From Streptomyces bikiniensis (lineage in GTDB: Bacteria > Actinomycetota > Actinomycetes > Streptomycetales > Streptomycetaceae): a stretch of DNA of 64,000 bases. Below the pieces are notes generated by a model that saw only the letters and a program-made list of their open reading frames with translations, was not told the origin of the DNA and ran no database searches. The number at the start of each line of letters is the position of its first letter. Positions within the stretch are counted from its first letter, which is position 1. The stretch spans positions 124,001 to 188,000 of the forward strand of contig JNWL01000004.1 in NCBI GenBank assembly GCA_000716465.1. The letters run 5' to 3'. Shown in pieces: positions 49,745-59,324 of this stretch. A program made the position numbers and the translations under genes.

Positions 49745-52495
49745 GTGGACACCCCCCTGACCGTCCCCGACCCCGCCGGCGCGACCGAGCTCTCCTGCGA
49801 CGTGCTGGTCGTCGGCGGCGGGACCGCCGGCACGATGGCCGCGCTGACCGCCGCCGAACGCGGGGCGCGCGTGCTGCTCCTGGAGAAGGCGCACGTCCGG
49901 CACTCCGGCGCCCTCGCCATGGGGATGGACGGCGTCAACAACGCGGTCGTGCCGGGCCGGGCCGAACCGGACGACTACGTCGCCGAGATCACCCGCGCCA
50001 ACGACGGCCTGGTCGACCAGTCCACCGTCCGGCAGACGGCGACCCGGGGCTTCGCGATGGTCCAGCGCCTGGAGTCGTACGGGGTGAAGTTCGAGAAGGA
50101 CGAGCACGGCGAGTACGCGGTCCGGCAGGTGCACCGGTCCGGCTCGTACGTGCTGCCGATGCCGGAGGGCAAGGACGTCAAGAAGGTCCTCTACCGGCAG
50201 CTGCGGCGGCGCGAGATGCGGGAGCGGATCCGGATCGAGAACCGGGTCATGCCGGTCCGGGTCCTCACCCACCCGGACGACGGGCGGGCCGTCGGCGTCG
50301 CCGGATTCCACACCCGTACGGGCGAGTTCGTGATCGTACGGGCCGGGGCCGTGATCCTGGCGACGGGCGCGTGCGGGCGGCTCGGACTGCCCGCCTCGGG
50401 CTATCTGTACGGCACGTACGAGAACCCGACGAACGCGGGCGACGGCTACGCGATGGCGTACCACGCGGGCGCGGCGCTCACCGGGATCGAGTGCTTCCAG
50501 GTGAACCCGCTGATCAAGGACTACAACGGGCCGGCGTGCGCCTACGTCGCCAACCCGTTCGGCGGGTACCAGGTGAACCGGCACGGCGAGCGGTTCGTGG
50601 AGTCGGACTACTGGTCGGGGCAGATGATGGCCGAGTTCGCGGCCGAACTCGCCTCGGACCGGGGGCCCGTGTACCTGAAGCTGAGCCACCTTCCGGAGGA
50701 GACCGTCGGCGCGGTCGAGTCGATCCTGCACACCACGGAGCGCCCCACCCGGGGCACGTTCCACGAGGGGCGCGGCCACGACTACCGGACGCACGACGTC
50801 GAGATGCACATCTCCGAGATCGGCCTGTGCGGCGGCCATTCGGCCTCGGGGGTACGGGTGGACGCGCACGCCCGGACGACCGTGCCCCGGCTGTACGCGG
50901 CCGGCGACCTGGCCTCCGTACCGCACAACTACATGATCGGCGCGTTCGTCTTCGGCGACCTGGCGGGCGAGGACGCGGCGGAGTACACGGCGTACGAGGG
51001 GGAGCTCGACGCCCGGCAGGTCCTGGACGCGCACGAGTTGATCTACCGGCCGCTGCGGAACCCGTCCGGCCCTCCGCAGCCGCAGGTCGAGTACAAGCTG
51101 CGACGGTTCGTCAACGACTACGTCGCGCCGCCGAAGACGGGCGCGAAGCTCTCCCTGGCCGTGGAGGCGTTCGACCGGATGTCCCGGGAGATCGCCGGGA
51201 TGGGGGCGCGCACGGCCCACGAGCTGATGCGGTGCGCGGAGGTGTCGTTCATCCGGGACTGCGCGGAAATGGCGGCGCGGGCCTCGCTGGCGCGGACGGA
51301 GTCGCGGTGGGGGCTCTACCACGAGCGGCTGGACCACCCGGAGCGGGACGACGAGGGCTGGCTGCACCACCTGGACCTGCGCAAGTCGCCCTCCGGGGCG
51401 ATGGAGTTCACGGCGCGGCCGGTGGAGCCGTACGTGGTGCCGGTGCCGGAGTTCGCGCCGCCGGGCGGTCCGGAGCGGCACCTGGGCGAGGTGGAGCTGG
51501 TGCCGGTGGCCACGGCGGGGCCCCGGGAGGCGGTCCCGGCGGCCCGGCCGGCCGACACCGCTCTCACGGGGGTGAAGGGACCGGAGGCGGAGGACCCGGC
51601 GGCGACGGCGACCTCTCCCCGGCTGCTCGAACTGCTCGGGCTCGTCGAGGACTCCCCCGGTCTGGACGTGCTCGGTCCGTACCTGGAGGACGCCGATCCG
51701 GCGGTGCGGGCCGCCGCCGTCACCGCGCTCGGGGAGACCGCTCCGGCCGGGACCGGTCCGGCGCTCGCCGCACGGCTGCGGGACGGCTCGCCCCGGGTGC
51801 GGGCCGCCGCGGCGGTGGCCCTGCGCGAGCTGGTCGAGGTGCTGCCGGCGGAACCGGTGCTCGGGGAAGGGCTGCGGAAGGCCCTCGGGGTGCCCGATCC
51901 GGCCGTGCGGGCCGCCGCGCTCGACGTCCTGCGGGCGCTGCGGCTCGGGGACGCCCCGCTGTACGCGGCGGCGCTCGCCGACGCGGAGGTGGACGTACGG
52001 GTCGGGGCCGTCCGGGCCCTGGTCTCGGTGGACGCGGTCGAGGAGCTGGCGCGGGCCGCCGCCGATCCGGCGCGCGAGGTGCGGGTCGCGGTGGCCCGGG
52101 ACCTCGCGGCCGTGCGGGACCCCCGGCCCGGTCCGCTCGCGCCGCTGCTCGACGACGCCGATCCGCTGGTCGGGGGCGCGGCCCTCGCCGCCCTGGCCGG
52201 CGCCGGCTGCCCGCCGGAGTACGCGGCGCGGGCCGCCGGCGCGCTCGGCGCCCCCGCCTGGCAGGTGCGGGCCGGGGCGGCGACCGCGCTCCGGGCGGCC
52301 CCGGCCGCCCTCGCCGTGCCGGCCCTGGCTCCGGTGCTCGCGGACGGGAACGCGGACGTGCGGAAGGCGGCCGTCCTCTCGCTCCTCGCCCACCGGGACG
52401 ATCCGGCGGCCCGGGCCGCGCTGGCCGGGGCGGCCGACGACCCCGACGCGGACGTCCGCGCCTACGCGGCCCGGGCGGCGCACGCGGTCCACTGA
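49745..52495 (+). CDS. Fumarate reductase/APS reductase-type flavoprotein fused to HEAT repeats
   Basis: A 916-residue protein. The first 580 or so residues are a succinate-dehydrogenase/fumarate-reductase/AprA-type flavoprotein. The FAD-binding motif is VLVVGGGTAGTMAALTAAERGARVLLLEKA, HSGALAMGMDGVNN lies near the flavin, and PRLYAAGDLASVPHNYMIGAFVFGDLAGEDAA is the late FAD site. After a Pro/Ala linker (about 580-625) come about eight HEAT repeats (DADPAVRAAAVTALGE and similar) to the end. A ferredoxin partner usually lies next to such flavoproteins and is absent here. Start GTG 49745 follows GAAAGG. Related loci carry a sulfonate/nitrate-type ABC transporter, whose remains are in the upstream chimera. 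The substrate is unknown. Confidence 0.85.
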   Translation: MDTPLTVPDPAGATELSCDVLVVGGGTAGTMAALTAAERGARVLLLEKAHVRHSGALAMGMDGVNNAVVPGRAEPDDYVAEITRANDGLVDQSTVRQTATRGFAMVQRLESYGVKFEKDEHGEYAVRQVHRSGSYVLPMPEGKDVKKVLYRQLRRREMRERIRIENRVMPVRVLTHPDDGRAVGVAGFHTRTGEFVIVRAGAVILATGACGRLGLPASGYLYGTYENPTNAGDGYAMAYHAGAALTGIECFQVNPLIKDYNGPACAYVANPFGGYQVNRHGERFVESDYWSGQMMAEFAAELASDRGPVYLKLSHLPEETVGAVESILHTTERPTRGTFHEGRGHDYRTHDVEMHISEIGLCGGHSASGVRVDAHARTTVPRLYAAGDLASVPHNYMIGAFVFGDLAGEDAAEYTAYEGELDARQVLDAHELIYRPLRNPSGPPQPQVEYKLRRFVNDYVAPPKTGAKLSLAVEAFDRMSREIAGMGARTAHELMRCAEVSFIRDCAEMAARASLARTESRWGLYHERLDHPERDDEGWLHHLDLRKSPSGAMEFTARPVEPYVVPVPEFAPPGGPERHLGEVELVPVATAGPREAVPAARPADTALTGVKGPEAEDPAATATSPRLLELLGLVEDSPGLDVLGPYLEDADPAVRAAAVTALGETAPAGTGPALAARLRDGSPRVRAAAAVALRELVEVLPAEPVLGEGLRKALGVPDPAVRAAALDVLRALRLGDAPLYAAALADAEVDVRVGAVRALVSVDAVEELARAAADPAREVRVAVARDLAAVRDPRPGPLAPLLDDADPLVGGAALAALAGAGCPPEYAARAAGALGAPAWQVRAGAATALRAAPAALAVPALAPVLADGNADVRKAAVLSLLAHRDDPAARAALAGAADDPDADVRAYAARAAHAVH

Positions 52496-52560
52496 CCCGT
52501 GTCCCCCTCAGCTGTCCCGTGTCCCCCTCGGCTGAGCCATATCCTCCTCGGCCGGGTGGT
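52496..52560. repeat. Three imperfect copies of a ~20-bp repeat
   Basis: CCCGTGTCCCCCTCAGCTG, CCCGTGTCCCCCTCGGCTG and GCCATATCCTCCTCGGCCG follow each other directly after the flavoprotein stop. Decay increases toward the third copy. The promoter of the next gene may lie within or after them. Confidence 0.75.
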
Positions 52561-52696
52561 GATCGGCGGCACGTGGGTGAATCCGCGCATGGGGGCCGGC
52601 GGAACGGGGAAGGGGCGCACGGCGCACTCCGGACGCAGGGGCACTCTGGTCGGGACGGACGCGCTCTGGACGCAGGACGACGAGGAGGTGGCGCCG

Positions 52697-53500
52697 GTGG
52701 CGGAACCGACGACCGGAGAGGCCATGGGAGCCCCTTGCTGGCTGAACCTGTCCGCACGGGATCTCGGTACGGCGGAGCGGTTCTACGGGGCCGTGCTGGG
52801 CTGGACCTTCCGCCGCGGAGCCCTCGGCGACGCGTACGCGGTGGGCGAGCGGGACGGGGTGCCGGTGGCCGGGATCGCGGCGGTGGCGGCGGAGATGCAG
52901 GTGCCGGTCGCCTGGACGGTGTTCTTCGCCGTCGACGACGCCGACGCGGCGGTCGCGCGGATCCGGGAGCGCGGCGGCACCGTCGGCGTGGGACCGGTCG
53001 CGTTCCCGCCCCGGGGCCGCGCGGCGCTCGCCACCGACCCGGAGGGCGCGGCCTTCGCGGTCTGGGAGGGGCGGCGGGTGTCGCGCTGGGAGATCGGCGA
53101 GCGGAAGGCGCCGGCCTGGGTGGAACTGCACACCCGCAACGCGTTCGACGCGGCCGTGTTCTACGGCGGGGTGCTCAAGTGGGCGGACGGCAGTCCGGAC
53201 TGCTGCGAGGTGTCGTACGAGGACGACCGGGTGGTGCTGCGGCACGGCGGCGAGGCCGTCGCCCGGCTGAACAGCGGCCCGGTCGAATCCGCGTCCCCCC
53301 GGCCGCAGCTGCGGCCGCGCTGGCTGGTGCGCTTCCGGGTGCCCGATCTGGCGGCGGCGGAGGCGGCCACGCTGGAGCACGGCGGGTCCGTGGTGCCGGG
53401 CGGCGAGTGGGGCGGGGTGCGCGAGCCGGGCGGCGGCGTGCGGCGCGCGGTGGTGCGGGACCCGGACGGGGCGCTGTTCACGCTGGAGGCGGAGGACTGA
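52697..53500 (+). CDS. Two-domain VOC (glyoxalase/hydroxylase-like) protein
   Basis: A 267-residue protein with two VOC modules. Module one is PCWLNLSARDLGTAERFYGAVLGWTF to FAVWEGR; module two is AWVELHTRNAFDAAVFYGGVLKW to DPDGALFTLEAED. This architecture is common in Streptomyces proteins annotated as hydroxylase or glyoxalase, often of unknown substrate. GTG 52697 has GAGGAGG at proper spacing and begins right before the first module, whereas longer starts add unconserved sequence. The gene converges on an MFS transporter. Confidence 0.85.
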   Translation: MAEPTTGEAMGAPCWLNLSARDLGTAERFYGAVLGWTFRRGALGDAYAVGERDGVPVAGIAAVAAEMQVPVAWTVFFAVDDADAAVARIRERGGTVGVGPVAFPPRGRAALATDPEGAAFAVWEGRRVSRWEIGERKAPAWVELHTRNAFDAAVFYGGVLKWADGSPDCCEVSYEDDRVVLRHGGEAVARLNSGPVESASPRPQLRPRWLVRFRVPDLAAAEAATLEHGGSVVPGGEWGGVREPGGGVRRAVVRDPDGALFTLEAED

Positions 53501-53510
53501 GGAGGCGTAC

Positions 53511-53622
53511 TTCCCGGACGGTCGAGAGGCGTGATCCCCCGGCCGTCCGAGGGGCGTGATCCCCGGACGGCCGGGGGGGCGTGATCCCGGACGGCCGGGG
53601 GGCGTGATCCCCGGACGGCCGT
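53511..53622. repeat. Tandem repeats of about 23-25 bp
   Basis: At least four consecutive imperfect units of the form GGACGGCCGGGGGGCGTGAT plus CCCC follow the VOC gene stop, varying in the length of the G-run. They end in the arm of a terminator hairpin. Confidence 0.9.
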
Positions 53623-53663
53623 GAGGGCCCCGCCGGCCGTGGCGCACGGTCGGCGGGGCCCTC
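53623..53663. terminator. Bidirectional terminator between VOC and MFS genes
   Basis: A perfect 13-bp stem GAGGGCCCCGCCG/CGGCGGGGCCCTC encloses an inner 5-bp stem CCGTG/CACGG. It lies 18 bases beyond the MFS stop. Confidence 0.88.
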
Positions 53664-53681
53664 CGGCGTCCGGCGCCCGGG

Positions 53682-55169
53682 TCAGGCGGGGGCTTCGGCT
53701 CCGGCTCCGGCGGAGGCGCGTACGGCGGCGGTCCCGTTCCCCTCCGTACCCGCGTCCGCCGCGTCGGCGGGGCCGGCGACGGGGCGGGCCGGGATGAGGG
53801 CGGCGACGGCCGCGGCCACGAGGCCGACCCCGCAGCCGATGAGCATGGCGACGCGGAAGCCGTCCTCGGAGGGCAGCGCGTGGCCGCCGAGGGTGGTGGT
53901 CATCTGGGCGAGGACGACGCCGATGACGGCGGCGGAGACGGAGGTGCCGATGGAGCGCATCAGGGTGTTGAAGCTGTTGGCCGAGGCGGTCTCCTCCTGC
54001 GGCACCGCGCCCATGATGAGCGCCGGCATGGCGCCGTAGGCGAGTCCGACGCCGGTGTTGCAGACGAGGGTGACGGCGAGCAGGCCCCAGGTGGAGCCCA
54101 TCAGGGCGAGGGAGGAGCCGTAGCCGGCGGAGATGACGAGGGCGCCGAGGGAGAGGGTGACCTTGGGGCCGCGGGCGGCGGAGAGCTTGGCGCCGAGCGG
54201 GGCCAGGACCATCATCATCAGGCCGGCCGGGGCCATCCACAGACCCATGGCCATCATCGACTGGCCGAGGCCGTAGCCGGTGGCCTCGGGGAGCTGGAAG
54301 AGCTGGGGGACGACCAGGGACTGCGCGTACATGGCGAAGCCGACCAGGACCGAGGCGGCGTTGGTCATGAGGACGACCGGGCGGGCGGTGACCCGCAGGT
54401 CGACGAGGGGGTCGGGGGTACGCAGCTCCCACGCGCCCCAGGCGAGCAGGACGACGACCGCGGCGGCGAGGAGGCCGAGGGTGGTGGCGCTGCCCCAGCC
54501 CCAGTTCGCGCCCTTGGAGACGGCGAGCAGCAGGGCGACGAGGCCGGTGCCGAGGCCGAGGGCGCCGGGCAGGTCGAAGCGGCCGGGGGCGGCGGCGCGA
54601 CGGCCGGCGGGGACGAGGCGCAGGATCAGGACGCCGACGAGGAGGCTGAGGCCGGCGGCGACCCAGAAGAGGACGCGCCAGTCGGCGTTCTCGGCGACGG
54701 CGGCGGAGAAGGGCAGGCCGAGGGCGCCGCCGACGCCCATGGAGGCGCTCATGAGGGCGATGGAGCCGCCCAGCCTCTCCGGCGGCAGGATGTCGCGCAG
54801 CAGGCTGATGCCGAGGGGGACGACGCCCATGCCGAGGCCCTGGAGGCCGCGTCCGACGATCATCGGGACGACGGAGGAGGCGAGCGCGCAGACGACCGAG
54901 CCGGCGACGAGCGGGACCACGGAGGCGAGCAGGACCCGGCGCTTGCCGAGGGTGTCGCCGAGGCGGCCGGCGACGGGGGTGGCGACGGCGCCCGCGAGGA
55001 GGGTGGCGGTGATCACCCAGGAGGCGTTGGACGCGGTGGTGTCGAGCAGCTTCGGGAGGTCGCCGATGAGCGGCACCACCAGGGTCTGCATGAGTGCGGC
55101 CACGATGCCCGCGAGCGCGAGGACGCCGACGACGCCTCCGGGTCGGGCGTCGGGCTTGGAGCCGTCCAC
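53682..55169 (-). CDS. MFS transporter, DHA2-type 14-helix exporter
   Basis: A roughly 495-residue MFS exporter of the EmrB/QacA type. Motif A is GRLGDTLGKRRVLL, and the motif C-like SASMGVGGALGLPFSAAVAE follows; about 14 helices are expected. The longest frame begins at GTG 55193, but GTG 55169 (MDGSKPDARPGG) has GAGGAGAAG in front and is the likelier start. It is divergent from a MarR gene across an AT-rich, palindrome-containing gap, so it is probably a drug or metabolite efflux pump controlled by that regulator. The substrate is unknown. Confidence 0.92.
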   Translation of the reverse strand: MDGSKPDARPGGVVGVLALAGIVAALMQTLVVPLIGDLPKLLDTTASNASWVITATLLAGAVATPVAGRLGDTLGKRRVLLASVVPLVAGSVVCALASSVVPMIVGRGLQGLGMGVVPLGISLLRDILPPERLGGSIALMSASMGVGGALGLPFSAAVAENADWRVLFWVAAGLSLLVGVLILRLVPAGRRAAAPGRFDLPGALGLGTGLVALLLAVSKGANWGWGSATTLGLLAAAVVVLLAWGAWELRTPDPLVDLRVTARPVVLMTNAASVLVGFAMYAQSLVVPQLFQLPEATGYGLGQSMMAMGLWMAPAGLMMMVLAPLGAKLSAARGPKVTLSLGALVISAGYGSSLALMGSTWGLLAVTLVCNTGVGLAYGAMPALIMGAVPQEETASANSFNTLMRSIGTSVSAAVIGVVLAQMTTTLGGHALPSEDGFRVAMLIGCGVGLVAAAVAALIPARPVAGPADAADAGTEGNGTAAVRASAGAGAEAPA

Positions 55170-55196
55170 GTGTTCTTCTCCTCGGGTCTTCACGAC

Positions 55197-55256
55197 GATG
55201 CATATGCATCATGCACATTAATTGCTGAATACACAAACTGTGTACGATGCACATCG
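55197..55256. promoter_or_regulatory. Divergent promoter region with MarR-type palindromes
   Basis: This unusually AT-rich stretch contains a perfect 14-bp palindrome GATGCATATGCATC (55197-55210) and CGATG/CATCG arms two bases apart (55245-55256). Both share the ATGCA(T/C)AT theme. They flank the MFS and MarR genes and are good candidates for MarR operators. Confidence 0.7.
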
Positions 55257-55281
55257 CATCGCCGCAGGAGAGAATGCCCCC

Positions 55282-55773
55282 ATGGAAAAGCCCGTGGACA
55301 AGCCGGTGGACAAGCCGGTGGACAAGCCCACTCACCTGGTCGAGTTCGAGACCATGCTGCTCGGCCGGCACGCGCACCTGTACGCGCCCCGCTCCCGCGC
55401 GGGCGGCGGTCAGCTCGACCGCAGCGCGTACGTCCTGCTGAGCCGCATCCGGATGCACGGGCCGATGTCCATCGGGCAGCTCAGCGAGGCCTTCGGACTC
55501 GACGCGTCCACCCTCAACCGGCAGACCGCCGCGATGCTGCGCGCCGGGGTCGTGGAGCGCATCCCCGACCCGGACGGCGGCATCGCCCGCAAGTTCCGCA
55601 TCACGGAGGAGGGCGAACGCCGCCTGGAGGCCGACCGGTCCTCGAACGTCGCGGGCCTGGAGCGCGTGATGGAGCACTGGTCCCCCGAGGACGTCGCCCG
55701 CTTCGCCGCCTTCCTGGAACGTTTCAACCGCGACATCGAACGCCTGGAGGGCCGCCCCTGGCCGCGCCCCTGA
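55282..55773 (+). CDS. MarR-family transcriptional regulator
   Basis: A 163-residue MarR regulator. The winged helix is AYVLLSRIRMHGPMSIGQLSEAFGLDASTLNRQTAAMLRAGVVERIPDPDGG with a C-terminal dimerisation helix. The N-terminus carries a short Lys-Pro-Val-Asp repeat (KPVDKPVDKPVDKP) encoded by three near-identical 12-bp units. ATG 55282 lies 10 bases after AGGAGAG; an upstream ATG at 55222 has no such site. It probably represses the divergent MFS exporter and itself, and is released by a small ligand. Confidence 0.92.
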   Translation: MEKPVDKPVDKPVDKPTHLVEFETMLLGRHAHLYAPRSRAGGGQLDRSAYVLLSRIRMHGPMSIGQLSEAFGLDASTLNRQTAAMLRAGVVERIPDPDGGIARKFRITEEGERRLEADRSSNVAGLERVMEHWSPEDVARFAAFLERFNRDIERLEGRPWPRP

Positions 55774-56064
55774 TCGGGGTCCGGTCGCACATTCGGGCAA
55801 GCAGGCACAGGAGGGTGGGAAAGTCTCACCGCACCCCCGGGCACAGACGCGCGGACTCTCGCCCGCGGACGCCGCGGGTGCCTCAGCCATGCCCACCGGG
55901 GCGCGGCCCACCCTGCCGAAACCCTTTACGCAAGGGACGACCGGCGGTAACTTCCGGCCAGCGCAAGATGTTTCTGCAATTTTCCGATCGCGTTTACAAC
56001 AGGCTTCGCCCTCCTTCCCGGGCAGAGGTCTGCCCGAACGCGCGTCCCCCGCCTGGAGATTCGG

Positions 56065-59043
56065 ATGACACGCACCCGCCCACGGCCACCGGCGCGCCCC
56101 GTCGCCGCCCTGGTCGCCGCCGCCGGCCTCGTCGGTCTCGTCGCCGCACCGCCCGAGACCCCCTCCCCGCGCACCGCCCCCGTCGCCGCCGCCGTCGAGA
56201 GCACGGCGACCGTCTACTACTGGACCAAGACGAAGAACTGGACCCGGTACAACCTCCATTACGCGCCCGACGGCGGCTCCTGGACCAGTGTCCCCGGCAC
56301 CGCCATGGAGGCCGCCTGTACGGACTGGGTGAAGAAGACCGTCAGTCTCGGCGCGGCCGCCGGCCTCCAGGCCACCTTCAACGACGGCGGCGGCACCTGG
56401 GACAACAACGGCGGCCGGAACTACGCCCTCGGCACGGGCTCCGTCACCGTCAAGGACGGCGTCGTCGCCCACTCCGACCCCTGCGCCGACACCCCGCCCG
56501 CCGAGTCCCGCACGGCCACCGTCTACTACTCCACCGCCTCCCTCGGCTGGTCCACCGCCAACGTCCACTACCAGCCGACCGGCGGCGCCTGGACGACCGC
56601 TCCCGGCGTCGGCATGCAGGCCGCCTGCGCCGGCTGGTGGAAGCGGGAGATCGACCTCGGGACGGCCACCGGCCTCAAGGCCGCCTTCAACAACGGCAAC
56701 GGCACCTGGGACAACAACGGCGGCTCCGACTACGCCCTCGGCGCGGGCGTCTCCACCGTCCGGAACCGGGGGGTGACGGCGAACGCCACCGATCCCTGCG
56801 CCGCCACCCCGCCCGACACCCAGGCGCCCACCGCCCCCGCCGGCCTCACCGCGACGGCCGACGGCACCTCCGTCCTGCTCGCCTGGAACCCGTCCACCGA
56901 CGACCGGGGCGTCACCGCGTACCAGGTCACCCGTACCGGCGGCAGCGGCGGCACGTTCGTCACCGACGTCGGCTCCACGGTCTTCTCCGACACCGGCCTG
57001 GCCGAACGGACCGCCTACACCTATACGGTGCGAGCCGTGGACGCCGCCGGGAACGTCTCCCCCGCCTCCTCCCCCGCCACCGCGACCACCGGCGACGAGC
57101 CGGCCGGCCCGGCGAACGGCAAGCCCCTGGGCACCGACCCGCGCAAGGACCCGATCTACTTCGTCCTCACCGCCCGCTTCCACGACGGCGACCCGTCGAA
57201 CAACCGGGGCGGCAGCCAGCACGCCAAGTCGGGCAACGCGGCCAACGACGACCCCATGTTCCGGGGCGACTTCAAGGGCCTGATCCAGAAGCTCGACTAC
57301 GTCAAGGCCCTCGGCTTCTCGGCGATCTGGGTCACCCCGGTCGTCCTCAACCGCTCGGACTACGACTACCACGGCTACCACGGCTGGGACTTCTACAAGG
57401 TGGACCCGCGCCTGGAGTCGGCCGGCGCCTCCTACCAGGACCTGATCGACGCCGCCCACGCCAAGGGCATGAAGATCTACCAGGACGTCGTCTACAACCA
57501 CTCCTCCCGCTGGGGCGCCAAGGGCCTGTTCACGCCCACCGTGTACGGCGTGCGGGACAGCCAGTGGAGCTGGTACTACGACGAGAAGCAGCCGGGCTTC
57601 GAGTACGACGGCCTGAGGGTCGACCCGAAGAGCGGCAAGTCGTACTACAACGGCGACCTGTGGTCGACGGCCGAGCCGACCGGCAACACCTGTGTGAACT
57701 GGGGGAAGCCGACCGGCGGGAAGAGCGCCGAGGGCTACACCGTCTACAACTGCCAGTGGCCGAGCCCCACGTCCGGCATGTTCCCCAAGGACCTGTACCA
57801 CCGGTGCTGGATCGGGAACTGGGAGGGCGAGGACTCCCGTTCCTGCTGGATCCACGAGGACCTGGCCGATTTCAACACCGAGAACCCGGTCGTCCAGAAC
57901 TACCTGATCGGCGCCTACGACAAGTACATCGACATGGGAGTGGACGGCTTCCGCGTCGACACCGCCGTGCACATCCCCCGCACCACCTGGAACCGCCGCT
58001 TCCTGCCCGCCATCCAGGAGCGGGTGGCCCAGCGCCACGGCGCGGAGGCCGCGAAGAACTTCTTCGTCTTCGGCGAGGTCGCCGCCTTCGTCAACGACAA
58101 GTGGAACCGCGGCTCGGTGAACCACTCGGCGCAGTTCTACACCTGGAAGGAGCGCAAGGAGTACGCCCTGGACGACACCAGGGCCGCCCTGGAGATGTAC
58201 GACCACGAGCAGCAGCGGGGCACGGGCGACCAGCCCACCTCCACCAACGCCTTCCTGAACGGCAACAGCTACCACGCGCCCGACCACAGCCGCTTCTCCG
58301 GCATGCACGTCATCGACATGCGCATGCACATGAACTTCGGCGACGCGCAGAACGCCTTCTCCAACGGCAAGGACTCCGACGACAGCTACAACGACGCCAC
58401 CTACAACGTCGTCTACGTCGACAGCCACGACTACGGCCCCAACAAGTCGAACGAGCGGTACGCGGGCGGCACCGACGCCTGGGCCGAGAACATGTCCCTG
58501 ATGTGGACCTTCCGCGGCATCCCGACGCTGTACTACGGCTCCGAGATCGAGTTCCAGAAGGGGAAGAAGATCGACTGCGGGCCGTCCTGCCCGCTCGCCG
58601 ACACCGGTCGTGCCTACTTCGGCGCGCACCTCGCCGGCTCCGTCACCGCCTCCGACTTCTCCGCGGTCTCGTCGGCGTCCGGCACCGTCGCCACCACCCT
58701 CCAGCAGCCCCTGGTCCGGCACGTGCAGCGGCTCAACCAGATCCGCCGGGCGGTCCCCGCGCTCCAGACGGGCCAGTACTCCACGGAGGGCGTCTCGGGC
58801 GGCATGGCGTTCAAGCGCCGCTACACCGACGCGGGCACGGACAGCTTCGCGCTCGTCACGGTCTCGGGCGGCGCCACCTTCACCGGCGTCCCCGACGGCA
58901 CGTACACCGACGCCGTCACCGGCGACGTCCGGACCGTCACCAACGGCACCCTGACGGTCGCGGCGCCCGGAAAGGGCAACCTGCGGGTGTACGTCCTGAA
59001 CGGGCCCGGCCGGATCGGCACCGCCGGACCGTACCTCAAGTAG
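56065..59043 (+). CDS. Secreted alpha-amylase, GH13, with two N-terminal starch-binding modules and FN3
   Basis: A 992-residue secreted amylase. A signal peptide ends before residue 45. Two CBM25-type starch-binding modules follow at about 48-145 and 150-250 (ATVYYWTKTKNW...GTWDNNGG, repeated as ATVYYSTASLGWS...GTWDNNGG). An FN3 domain lies at about 250-345 and the GH13 barrel from about 350. Catalytic regions are DVVYNHSS (I), GFRVDTAVHI with the nucleophile Asp (II), FGEVAA with the acid Glu (III) and YVDSHD (IV). It hydrolyses starch outside the cell. ATG 56065 follows TGGAGA. GCAAG/TTGCA-like elements near 55962-55980 recall maltose-regulator sites, but the match is weak. Confidence 0.95.
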   Translation: MTRTRPRPPARPVAALVAAAGLVGLVAAPPETPSPRTAPVAAAVESTATVYYWTKTKNWTRYNLHYAPDGGSWTSVPGTAMEAACTDWVKKTVSLGAAAGLQATFNDGGGTWDNNGGRNYALGTGSVTVKDGVVAHSDPCADTPPAESRTATVYYSTASLGWSTANVHYQPTGGAWTTAPGVGMQAACAGWWKREIDLGTATGLKAAFNNGNGTWDNNGGSDYALGAGVSTVRNRGVTANATDPCAATPPDTQAPTAPAGLTATADGTSVLLAWNPSTDDRGVTAYQVTRTGGSGGTFVTDVGSTVFSDTGLAERTAYTYTVRAVDAAGNVSPASSPATATTGDEPAGPANGKPLGTDPRKDPIYFVLTARFHDGDPSNNRGGSQHAKSGNAANDDPMFRGDFKGLIQKLDYVKALGFSAIWVTPVVLNRSDYDYHGYHGWDFYKVDPRLESAGASYQDLIDAAHAKGMKIYQDVVYNHSSRWGAKGLFTPTVYGVRDSQWSWYYDEKQPGFEYDGLRVDPKSGKSYYNGDLWSTAEPTGNTCVNWGKPTGGKSAEGYTVYNCQWPSPTSGMFPKDLYHRCWIGNWEGEDSRSCWIHEDLADFNTENPVVQNYLIGAYDKYIDMGVDGFRVDTAVHIPRTTWNRRFLPAIQERVAQRHGAEAAKNFFVFGEVAAFVNDKWNRGSVNHSAQFYTWKERKEYALDDTRAALEMYDHEQQRGTGDQPTSTNAFLNGNSYHAPDHSRFSGMHVIDMRMHMNFGDAQNAFSNGKDSDDSYNDATYNVVYVDSHDYGPNKSNERYAGGTDAWAENMSLMWTFRGIPTLYYGSEIEFQKGKKIDCGPSCPLADTGRAYFGAHLAGSVTASDFSAVSSASGTVATTLQQPLVRHVQRLNQIRRAVPALQTGQYSTEGVSGGMAFKRRYTDAGTDSFALVTVSGGATFTGVPDGTYTDAVTGDVRTVTNGTLTVAAPGKGNLRVYVLNGPGRIGTAGPYLK

Positions 59044-59324
59044 CCGCCGGGCCCTGCCTCACACAACCGCTGGTACGGACCTGGAAGGGGAGGTCGGGGC
59101 CCCGGGAGCGGAGGGCGCAGGCCGTCTTCCGCTTCCCTCCCCCGCGGGACATCCGTCCAGGAAATCCCGCCTTTCCGGCGCCATAGGTCAACAGTACGTA
59201 ACGCGAACACGCTTCTCGGACAGAACACTTCCTTCCGGGGAGCGATTCTGGGATCTTGCGTCCACCCCACACATCACAGGGCCCGGCACGCGCCACAGGC
59301 GCCACCGGGCCATCGGAGGACGCA

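Noticed and set aside
55962..55985. A MalR-type operator upstream of the amylase
   Set aside because: GCAAG and TTGCA-like pieces are present, but spacing and symmetry are too poor to list as a site.
53161..58722. A minus-strand open frame of more than 1,800 codons
   Set aside because: It covers the opposite strand of the amylase gene and parts of the MFS region; composition and lack of domains show that it is a shadow frame.
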